Of a DNA stretch of 10,492 nucleotides, positions 5,611-10,492 are shown piece by piece. The DNA comes from Clostridia bacterium (lineage in GTDB: Bacteria > Bacillota > Clostridia > Christensenellales > UBA1242). A program made the position numbers and the translations under genes. The notes under the pieces were generated by a model. That model had not been told where the DNA came from and ran no database searches. It saw only the letters and a list, made by a program, of their open reading frames with translations. The stretch spans positions 1 to 10,492 of the forward strand of contig JAFUJE010000063.1 in the NCBI GenBank assembly GCA_017473795.1. Reading direction: 5' to 3'. The stretch's first letter is position 1; each line of letters begins with the position of its first letter.

Positions 5611-7644
5611 TTAACTTTTTTTAGTTTGATATTTTAAAGCACGTAGACTGTTTAAAATTGCCAAAACCGTAACCCCCACATCTGCAATCACAGCACTTAA
5701 CATACCGGTAATACCTAATGCCCCCAAAGTCAAAAAGGTAATTTTGATTAACGCAGAAATAATTATATTTTGCCAAACAATTTTACGAGTGTATTTAGCA
5801 ATCTTGATACCATCAATAATTTTTTCTGGATTATCATTGGCAATCACAACATCGGACGCTTCTAAGCTTACCGCACTACCATTGAGTCCCATGCTTACTC
5901 CAACATCGGCCAAAGTCAATGACGGCGCATCGTTAATTCCATCACCAACGTAAGCAATATTAACTCCTTCAGCTTTCTTTTTCTCAATCCAACGGAACTT
6001 GTTTTCTGGCAATAATTTTGCATATGCGTCTTGAATTTGCAATTCGTTTGCCACTCTCTTCACAATGACATCGTTATCCCCAGATAACATTACGGTTTTG
6101 ATGCCAAGTTTTTTCAACTGCTGAATCGTAACTTGCGAACTTGGTTTTAAAGCATCTTGCAAATATATTTCCCCAATTAAAGTGTTTTCCTGGTACAACT
6201 CGACTACTGTATTTTCTTGTTGCAAATTTTTCCGACCAACAAAATAAGTATGTCCTTCAAATTCAAATTTGACACCTTTTCCAGCAATTTCACGAACTAC
6301 ATCTAGTTTCATCAGTTTTTTATTACAAGCGTCCACGATTGCTTTTGCTAATGGGTGATTTGAATATTGTTCCCCTAAACTAGCTAAATACAAAATATCA
6401 TTTCGTCCATATTTTTCATTTTTAATAACAACTTCGGTAATCTCAAATTTACCCGTAGTCAACGTACCGGTTTTATCGAAAGCTACCACGCCAATATTCG
6501 CCAAAACATCTAAATAATTTGAACCTTTGATTAAAATTCCGTTTTTTGACGCATTCCCTAACCCCGAAAAATAAGCTAAAGGGACCGAAATAGCAAACGC
6601 ACACGGACAAGAAACAACCAAGAATATCAATCCACGATAAATGGCAACGTTAAAATCTTTACTAACTGCCCAAACAATACCCCAAACCAAAATTGATAAA
6701 GCAATTACCCCCAAACTATACCATCTTGAAATTTTAGCAATAACAGTTTCGGTTTTAGCCTTTTTACTGCTAGCATTTTCGATTAAATCAATAATCTTAT
6801 TCACTGTGCTTTTTTGGTACTCTTCACTTGCCTTCACATAAAGAACACCATCCAGCACAATCGACCCAGACAATACTTCGTCACCTTGTTTTACCACTTG
6901 CGGCAAACTTTCCCCAGTTAAACTTTGCGTATTCAAAGATACGTTACCTGCATCAACTACGCCATCAACCGCAACTTTTTCTCCCGCCCGAACAACTAAG
7001 ACATCGCCGACTTTTATTTCACTTGGCGCTACTTTAATTTCCTGATTCTGATGATTTAAAATTACTGCGAATTCCGGTTTAATATTGGTAAGTGCTTCAA
7101 TAGTTTTTTTCGATTTATTCAATGCAACACTTTCTAAAATTTTTCCAACGGAATACAATGCAATCACCATCAATCCGTCAAAATGCTCCCCTACTAACGT
7201 TGCACCTACCACAGATAAAGTAACCAAAAAATTTTCATTAATTGTGCCTTTCAATAACAAATTAAAAGCCCGATAATAGGTTTGGTACCCCATCAGCAAA
7301 GCACTAACAACAAACAACACCCAATACAAAACCGGTGCCATTTCAATGGTAAATATGAGAATCCCAATCAAAACACCGGTAATCAAAAACACAAAACTTA
7401 CGCCAGCACTTTTATTACGAGTTTTTTGCTGATTAATACAAATCGTCACATTTGGTTCAATTTTCTTAGTTAAACGCAATACATCTTTTAACGCTTTTGC
7501 TTCCTCGTCGCATTCTAACTCCAATATAGACCTCATAAAATCAATTTTGGCCGTTTTCACACGAGCCAATTTATTTAATTGATTTTCTAAGTTCCTCGCA
7601 CAATTTGGACACTCTAACCCAGTAATTTTATACTTTTTAATCAT
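5611..7644 (-). CDS. cadA: Heavy-metal P1B-type ATPase, Cd2+/Zn2+/Pb2+ exporter
   Basis: Protein of 677 residues from the chosen start; it pumps soft divalent metals out of the cell using ATP. In order: one N-terminal metal-binding (HMA) domain with C12-x-x-C15; membrane helices from about 83; the actuator loop with TGES at 243-246; the membrane metal site C346-P-C348; the phosphorylation motif DKTGT starting at D390; the HP dipeptide of the nucleotide-binding domain at 430-431; GDGINDAP at 567-574; and a last helix with D655 in an ADVGVTVLAILN context. CPC plus this aspartate marks the Zn/Cd/Pb subgroup (P1B-2) rather than the copper pumps. ATG at 7644 is chosen over 7662 because a GAGGG site stands 5 nt upstream and the HMA domain begins there; it overlaps cadC by 8 nt. 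No terminator is seen downstream. Confidence 0.95.
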   Translation of the reverse strand: MIKKYKITGLECPNCARNLENQLNKLARVKTAKIDFMRSILELECDEEAKALKDVLRLTKKIEPNVTICINQQKTRNKSAGVSFVFLITGVLIGILIFTIEMAPVLYWVLFVVSALLMGYQTYYRAFNLLLKGTINENFLVTLSVVGATLVGEHFDGLMVIALYSVGKILESVALNKSKKTIEALTNIKPEFAVILNHQNQEIKVAPSEIKVGDVLVVRAGEKVAVDGVVDAGNVSLNTQSLTGESLPQVVKQGDEVLSGSIVLDGVLYVKASEEYQKSTVNKIIDLIENASSKKAKTETVIAKISRWYSLGVIALSILVWGIVWAVSKDFNVAIYRGLIFLVVSCPCAFAISVPLAYFSGLGNASKNGILIKGSNYLDVLANIGVVAFDKTGTLTTGKFEITEVVIKNEKYGRNDILYLASLGEQYSNHPLAKAIVDACNKKLMKLDVVREIAGKGVKFEFEGHTYFVGRKNLQQENTVVELYQENTLIGEIYLQDALKPSSQVTIQQLKKLGIKTVMLSGDNDVIVKRVANELQIQDAYAKLLPENKFRWIEKKKAEGVNIAYVGDGINDAPSLTLADVGVSMGLNGSAVSLEASDVVIANDNPEKIIDGIKIAKYTRKIVWQNIIISALIKITFLTLGALGITGMLSAVIADVGVTVLAILNSLRALKYQTKKS

Positions 7645-8005
7645 GATTACCCTCATTAACATGCTCTAACGCAACCTCAAAAATTTTTTTAATATGATCA
7701 TCAGCCAATGAATACCAAACTTCTTTTCCGACTTTCCGACTTTTGATTAAGTTCATTTCTCTTAAATTCTTTAATTGGTGCGACACCGCTGATTTAGTCA
7801 TATTTAGTATGTTAGCAATATCACAAACACAAAGTTCATTTTCCTCCAAAAGAGAAACAATTTTAACCCTTGTACTATCAGATAAAATTTTAAAAAAATC
7901 TGCCAAATTCAATAACGTATCATCATCAAGCATTGTTCGCAAAGCCACTGCTACTTGTTCTTGATGAATAATATCGCAATCGCACACGTTTTCACTATTT
8001 CCCAT
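7637..8005 (-). CDS. cadC: ArsR/SmtB family metal-sensing repressor, CadC type
   Basis: Protein of 122 residues, normal length, with a winged helix-turn-helix fold. It should bind its operator without metal and leave it when Cd, Pb, Bi or Zn binds. The helix before the recognition region reads ELCVCDIANIL (57-67) with C59 and C61, and two N-terminal cysteines, C8 and C10, are present: together these form the four-thiolate alpha-3N site of CadC. The second (alpha-5) site is also complete by alignment with CadC: D102, H104, H115 and E118. The recognition helix is TKSAVSHQLKNL (70-81). ATG at 8005 is preceded by an AAAAGG site at 8011-8016 with 5-nt spacing. It is co-transcribed with cadA, and two operator-like repeats lie upstream. 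Confidence 0.93.
   Translation of the reverse strand: MGNSENVCDCDIIHQEQVAVALRTMLDDDTLLNLADFFKILSDSTRVKIVSLLEENELCVCDIANILNMTKSAVSHQLKNLREMNLIKSRKVGKEVWYSLADDHIKKIFEVALEHVNEGNHD
7650..7654 (-). promoter_or_regulatory. Shine-Dalgarno site fixing the cadA start
   Basis: GAGGG on the minus strand, 5 nt before the ATG at 7644-7642 and inside the cadC coding region. It favours this ATG over the upstream in-frame ATGs at 7662 and 7656 and indicates coupled translation of cadC and cadA. Confidence 0.8.
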
Positions 8006-8019
8006 AATCGCCTTTTATA

Positions 8020-8053
8020 ATTATATTATAAACAATTGAACAACTGTTCAACT
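8020..8053 (-). promoter_or_regulatory. Proximal cadC promoter
   Basis: Minus-strand TATAATATAAT (8020-8030) offers two overlapping perfect -10 boxes. The upstream -35 is less clear: TTGAAC (8046-8051) is 15 nt from the first TATAAT and 20 nt from the second, and overlaps operator arm 1. A transcript from here would have a leader of roughly 10-20 nt carrying the AAAAGG Shine-Dalgarno site, unlike the leaderless pattern at other genes in the window. Confidence 0.6.
8036..8051. promoter_or_regulatory. Operator 1, CadC/SmtB-type inverted repeat
   Basis: Perfect 7-2-7 inverted repeat, TTGAACA-AC-TGTTCAA, just upstream of the TATAAT region of cadC. The TGAACA-NN-TGTTCA core is the pattern known for ArsR/SmtB-family operators. 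Binding here would block the -35 region of the proximal promoter. Confidence 0.75.
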
Positions 8054-8059
8054 TAAATC

Positions 8060-8089
8060 AGTGTAATTGAATTACCATTCAACTGTCAA
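8060..8089 (-). promoter_or_regulatory. Possible distal cadC promoter enclosing operator 2
   Basis: Minus-strand TTGACA (8084-8089, perfect -35) and TACACT (8060-8065, 4 of 6 for -10) are separated by 18 nt. Operator 2 fills almost the entire spacer, the usual position for a CadC-type operator. It would add a second start point about 30 bp upstream of the proximal promoter. Confidence 0.45.
8067..8082. promoter_or_regulatory. Operator 2, second inverted repeat upstream of cadC
   Basis: Perfect 6-4-6 inverted repeat, TTGAAT-TACC-ATTCAA. Its centre lies 31 bp from the centre of operator 1, about three helical turns, so two repressor dimers could bind the same face of the DNA. Confidence 0.6.
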
Positions 8090-8118
8090 ATATTTATTGT
8101 AAATATAAATTTTCAAGC

Positions 8119-8814
8119 TTATATTAAAGTTAGCAGTAATAAAATTACTAAATGCAATGGGTAAAAAACATAAAATACATATTTCAATTGCTTATACCCT
8201 TTATAACTATCGTTATAGAACGCCAAGAGCATAATACTTAACAAAGCGAACAACTGCAGAAAATTATCAAAACAAAGATTTACAACTCCCCATAAATTTT
8301 GCATTATATATAAAACAGTCACTCCAACAAAAATAGCAAATTTTGTGATTACATGGTTTCTAAAAATAAAGAAAAAGACAGGCAGCAATAATCCGTACCA
8401 ACCATAATCCATATTAGTTAATAATGATAAACAAATCAAAACGACTAATACAAATAATGAAATTATTCTGAGAATAATTTTTTCCGTCAAGGCAAGTTTT
8501 TTTGCCCCGTCCCAAAGCGCTAACAAAAATAACGCACAACTAAACGTAAATAAAACATTTAAACCATGCCATAAAAAGTTATAAGGTATCTGTGCAATTA
8601 CCGCAAAAACCAAAATTGTAAAAAAATATTTTACTTTATTTATTGTATAATAAAAACCTTCGGCAATAAAAAATGCAAAAATTGGAAAAGCCAACCGACC
8701 CACAATTTGCAAAAATAATATATTCGGAAAGAATAACTTTCCCACATGATCAATGAGCATTGATAAGATTGCAATTAACTTTAACACATCTCGACTCAAA
8801 AATTGATACTTCAT
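8119..8814 (-). CDS. TraX family integral membrane protein
   Basis: Protein of 231 residues with about seven to eight hydrophobic helices. The N-terminal family signature is clear: LKLIAILSMLIDHVGKLFFP (11-30) followed by GRLAFPIFAFFIAEGFYYT (39-57); a DYGWYG segment occurs later. TraX of the F plasmid is needed for N-acetylation of pilin; the many chromosomal relatives in Gram-positive gut bacteria have no established role, and nothing here indicates conjugation. A GTG at 8871 would extend the frame, but it lies inside the terminator hairpin of the upstream gene and the added residues are not part of the family, so ATG at 8814 is chosen. No Shine-Dalgarno site has proper spacing; a -10-like box stands 7 nt upstream. 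No terminator is visible at its 3' end, so reading into cadC-cadA is possible. Confidence 0.88.
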   Translation of the reverse strand: MKYQFLSRDVLKLIAILSMLIDHVGKLFFPNILFLQIVGRLAFPIFAFFIAEGFYYTINKVKYFFTILVFAVIAQIPYNFLWHGLNVLFTFSCALFLLALWDGAKKLALTEKIILRIISLFVLVVLICLSLLTNMDYGWYGLLLPVFFFIFRNHVITKFAIFVGVTVLYIMQNLWGVVNLCFDNFLQLFALLSIMLLAFYNDSYKGYKQLKYVFYVFYPLHLVILLLLTLI

Positions 8815-8849
8815 CTTCTCAATTTTAACTAAAAAATTAATTTCCGCAA
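8815..8849 (-). promoter_or_regulatory. Probable traX-like gene promoter close to the ATG
   Basis: Minus-strand TTGCGG (8844-8849), 16-nt spacer, TAAAAT -10 box (8822-8827, 5 of 6), then 7 nt to the ATG. It lies directly after the terminator of the upstream lipoprotein gene, where a new promoter is expected. It predicts a leaderless message. Confidence 0.45.
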
Positions 8850-8860
8850 AACAAAAACTC

Positions 8861-8891
8861 AAAAAAAACACGGCTGCGACACCGTGTTTTT
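8861..8891 (-). terminator. Intrinsic terminator of the lipoprotein gene
   Basis: Ten-bp perfect stem, AAAAACACGG (8864-8873) with CCGTGTTTTT (8882-8891), 8-nt loop. On the minus strand it is followed by eight T (8868-8861). It starts 7 bp after the lipoprotein stop codon. Confidence 0.9.
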
Positions 8892-8898
8892 GTAATTA

Positions 8899-9828
8899 TT
8901 AGTTTTGATTTTCCAAGTATTCGGTAACCCACTCAGGTTGAGTAATTTCACTTATTGTTTTGTTAACACTTACGTACATTTCTTGTTGACAAGCATTATT
9001 ACCGCTTAAAGCCAAATAAATTAATTCAAAATCAGCACCGATAATATTCCCATATTTACTAAAATTTAATTTTATCAAGGCATAACATTCATCTAGATCT
9101 TTTTGAGTATAAAACTTTTTTAACTCTGTTTGGTAGTCATGCCACGTACTTTCAAAATTTTCGCTATAGTCCCCCACCACAATTTGCAAAGCTCCTTTCA
9201 GATCTGTTTTTAAATTTAAAGTAAATCCATCATTGGTGGTAGCAACTCTTTCAACTTCATCTTTTAAAACATGATCAAATGCTTGTTCGCTTAACAAAGA
9301 ATTAAAAGAGTGCGACACTGCCAGCATGACACTGTCATGACTGCTGTAAGTAATTTCATTAGTATTAATATCTTTTTTATATTCAACACCATTTATCAAA
9401 TATTTTTCGGAATCAGAGTTTCCTGTTTTAAAATTTTTTATGGATTCATTTACATGATAAACCTTAGAAGCACCATCCGCATATTCAACATTTCCCTCGA
9501 TGGAAGTTTTATGGTAGTTTTCTTCTAGTTCAGGTTCAAACGTATTAGTATTCATAGAAATTTCAAATTTACTTAATTTTTCAAAAAGATTACGATTTGA
9601 CTGATTATTATCAATTGTCAACGCATTTGTAATCAAAGTTTCAGCTTCCGCTAAAGTAATGATAGAAACTACAGGCGTTTCTTGATTTCCCGTCCCATTA
9701 TTCCCCGAATTTCCAGAATTTCCCGTTTCATCAATATTACCATTGATGTTAAAACTACATCCCACGCACATCACGGCACAAACAATAAACAAAAATGCCG
9801 CACAAAAAATTGATTTTAATTTGCTCAT
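8899..9828 (-). CDS. Secreted lipoprotein, no recognised family
   Basis: Protein of 309 residues. The N-terminus is a lipoprotein signal: two lysines, a hydrophobic core (about 7-22) and a C21-V-G-C24 lipobox, with C24 as the lipidated residue; cysteine at the -3 position is unusual. A low-complexity Gly/Asn/Ser linker (about 28-50) follows, then a globular part of about 255 residues with many short beta-like strands and helices, two further cysteines and no catalytic motif I can name. It is probably anchored on the outer face of the membrane. It is a single gene between the rRNA operon terminator and its own terminator. No Shine-Dalgarno site precedes the ATG; a TAACAT hexamer (9835-9840) stands 6 nt upstream without a good -35. 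A substrate-binding or sporulation-type lipoprotein is possible but not supported. Confidence 0.85.
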   Translation of the reverse strand: MSKLKSIFCAAFLFIVCAVMCVGCSFNINGNIDETGNSGNSGNNGTGNQETPVVSIITLAEAETLITNALTIDNNQSNRNLFEKLSKFEISMNTNTFEPELEENYHKTSIEGNVEYADGASKVYHVNESIKNFKTGNSDSEKYLINGVEYKKDINTNEITYSSHDSVMLAVSHSFNSLLSEQAFDHVLKDEVERVATTNDGFTLNLKTDLKGALQIVVGDYSENFESTWHDYQTELKKFYTQKDLDECYALIKLNFSKYGNIIGADFELIYLALSGNNACQQEMYVSVNKTISEITQPEWVTEYLENQN

Positions 9829-9870
9829 AAAACAATGTTACAGAAAAAAAATCAAGTACTTTTTTGTTTT

Positions 9871-9894
9871 GTCGAAATTTTCCGTATATTCGAC
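9871..9894. repeat. Inverted repeat upstream of the lipoprotein gene
   Basis: GTCGAA (9871-9876) and TTCGAC (9889-9894), perfect 6-bp arms with a 12-nt AT-rich centre, 43 bp upstream of the lipoprotein ATG. It could be an operator or an mRNA hairpin; a chance repeat is not excluded. The rest of 9841-9947 is AT-rich with no gene seen. Confidence 0.35.
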
Positions 9895-9947
9895 TTTAAA
9901 CAAACAAAACCGTCCATAATTTTACCTAAATTCTATCTAAACACAAC

Positions 9948-9978
9948 AAAAAAAACCGCTCTTACGAACGGTTTTTTT
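9948..9978 (-). terminator. Intrinsic terminator of the rRNA operon
   Basis: On the minus strand, 6 bp after the 5S gene: stem AAAAAAACCG/CGGTTTTTTT (9949-9958 with 9969-9978), one internal mismatch, two more pairs, a four-base loop, then a run of eight T (9955-9948). Because both arms carry A/T tracts the structure could also act on the + strand. Confidence 0.88.
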
Positions 9979-9984
9979 AATGGA

Positions 9985-10100
9985 ACTTGCGTCTACCTAT
10001 ATTGTCGGGCCGTCTCCAGCCAGATATTGTCGGCGTTTATGGTCTTAACTGCTGTGTTCGGAATGGGAACAGGTGTTACCCCATAGCAATAAACGCAAGT
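9985..10100 (-). rRNA. rrf: 5S ribosomal RNA
   Basis: On the minus strand the ends pair perfectly as helix I (ACTTGCGT at 10100-10093 with ACGCAAGT at 9992-9985), giving about 116 nt. The conserved inner core is present: CCCATTCCGAACACAG, AGTTAAG and GCTGGAGACGGCC. Ends are set from helix I and may be off by one or two bases. It follows the 23S gene in the usual order, and a terminator follows it directly. Confidence 0.96.
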
Positions 10101-10160
10101 AATGGTCGTGAACACGACAAGCACTCACTGCAAATTGTAAGGCAAAACGTTCTGTAAACG

Positions 10161-10179
10161 CTTGCTCCAAAAGAACAAG
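10161..10179 (-). other. Hairpin at the 3' end of 23S, in the 23S-5S spacer
   Basis: Minus strand CTTGTTC (10179-10173) can pair with GAGCAAG (10167-10161) around a 5-nt loop, six Watson-Crick pairs and one wobble. It covers the junction where mature 23S should end, so it may take part in processing; normally the 23S 3' end pairs with its own 5' end, which is outside the window. The spacer (about 10101-10172) holds no tRNA. Confidence 0.4.
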
Positions 10180-10492
10180 CCCTCGACCTATTAGTATCAC
10201 TCAGCTAAACACATTACTATGCTTACACACGTGACCTATCAACCTTGTAGTCTACAAGGAGTCTTACATAATTGAGATATCTCATCTTGGGGCAGGTTTC
10301 ACGCTTAGATGCTTTCAGCATTTATCCTTTCCGCACATCGCTACCCAGCTATGCCGTTGGCACGACAACTGGTGCACGATCGGTGCGTCCAACCCGGTCC
10401 TTTCGTACTAAGGTCAGATCCCCTCAAATATCTTACGCCCACGATGGATAGGGACCAAACTGTCTCACGACGTTTTGAACCCAACTCGCGTG
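10172..10492 (-). rRNA. rrl: 23S ribosomal RNA, 3' part (partial)
   Basis: About 320 nt of the 3' end of 23S rRNA, minus strand, continuing beyond the window. Recognisable conserved blocks are AACGTCGTGAGACAGTTTGG near 10467, GGTCCCTATCCATCG next to it, the sarcin-ricin loop at 10398-10409, the GCTGAAAGCATCTAAG block near 10310, and the GACCTATTAGTATCA-type 3' end (as read on the + strand) near 10185. The exact 3' end is uncertain by several bases. The sarcin-ricin loop reads AGTACGAAAGGA, with A at the position of E. coli G2661. RlmB and mini-RNase III from this window act on this RNA, but their main sites lie outside the visible part. Confidence 0.97.

Noticed and set aside
5584..5620. Terminator between the 5169 ORF and cadA
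   Set aside because: Runs of A and T are present, but no GC-containing stem can be formed beside them.
8036..8051. GAAC-N4-GTTC core resembling a Gram-positive LexA (SOS) box
   Set aside because: The flanks are T/A rather than C/G, a related second repeat next to it does not fit LexA, and it sits at a cadC promoter, so a CadC-type operator explains it better. Not formally excluded.
8090..8106. ATATTTA-TTG-TAAATAT palindrome after the traX-like gene, as a terminator
   Set aside because: Stem is entirely A/T with no GC pairs and no T run; too weak for an intrinsic terminator.
8864..8871. GTG at 8871 as the start of the traX-like gene
   Set aside because: It lies in the stem of the upstream terminator, adds 19 non-family residues and has no ribosome binding site; ATG at 8814 fits the family.
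9835..10086. 83-codon + strand ORF
   Set aside because: It runs through the rRNA terminator and most of the 5S gene on the other strand; a chance open frame.
10101..10160. Possible tRNA in the 23S-5S spacer
   Set aside because: Too short for a tRNA, and no TTCGANTC-type arm or cloverleaf is seen.

Overview
The window is AT-rich chromosomal DNA from a low-GC Gram-positive bacterium (Bacillota). Three things point there: a DUF421/DUF4363 pair of the clostridial type, the mrnC-rlmB-sigH-like gene order known from Bacillus, and a CadC-type regulator in front of a Cd/Zn ATPase. The species cannot be fixed from this sequence. I see no insertion sequence, phage gene, CRISPR array or tRNA, and no gene-free stretch longer than about 300 bases.

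Layout. Positions 1-962 (+ strand) hold the 3' end of an unidentified membrane-protein gene, then a DUF421 (YetF-like) membrane protein and a DUF4363 protein, tightly coupled. These converge with, and overlap by 8 bp, uvrA, which occupies 955-3519 on the minus strand. Upstream of uvrA on the same strand is the compact operon mrnC-rlmB-sigH-like (5146 down to 3562), whose genes overlap by single bases. A divergent, unrecognised 146-aa ORF (5169-5609, +) lies between mrnC and a heavy-metal module. That module is cadC-cadA (minus, 8005 down to 5611), preceded by two operator-like inverted repeats. Next come a TraX-family membrane protein (8119-8814), an unrecognised lipoprotein (8899-9828), and the 3' end of an rRNA operon on the minus strand: 5S at about 9985-10100 and partial 23S from about 10172 to the window end. 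Clear intrinsic terminators follow the 5S and the lipoprotein gene.

How the genes work together. mrnC (23S end maturation) and rlmB (23S ribose methylation) form an RNA-processing operon with a small sigma factor. CadC should repress cadC-cadA until Cd, Pb or Zn binds, after which CadA exports the metal. UvrA belongs to nucleotide-excision repair but lacks most of the DNA-contacting insertion domain, so it may be a specialised paralogue.

Most notable observations: (i) UvrA without its insertion domain; (ii) -10-like boxes exactly 7 nt upstream of the ATG of uvrA, mrnC and traX, with no close Shine-Dalgarno sequence, suggesting leaderless transcripts, whereas genes inside operons do have Shine-Dalgarno sites; (iii) paired operators and tandem promoters before cadC; (iv) a GAAA instead of GAGA tetraloop in the sarcin-ricin loop of the 23S rRNA; (v) two genes of unknown family.
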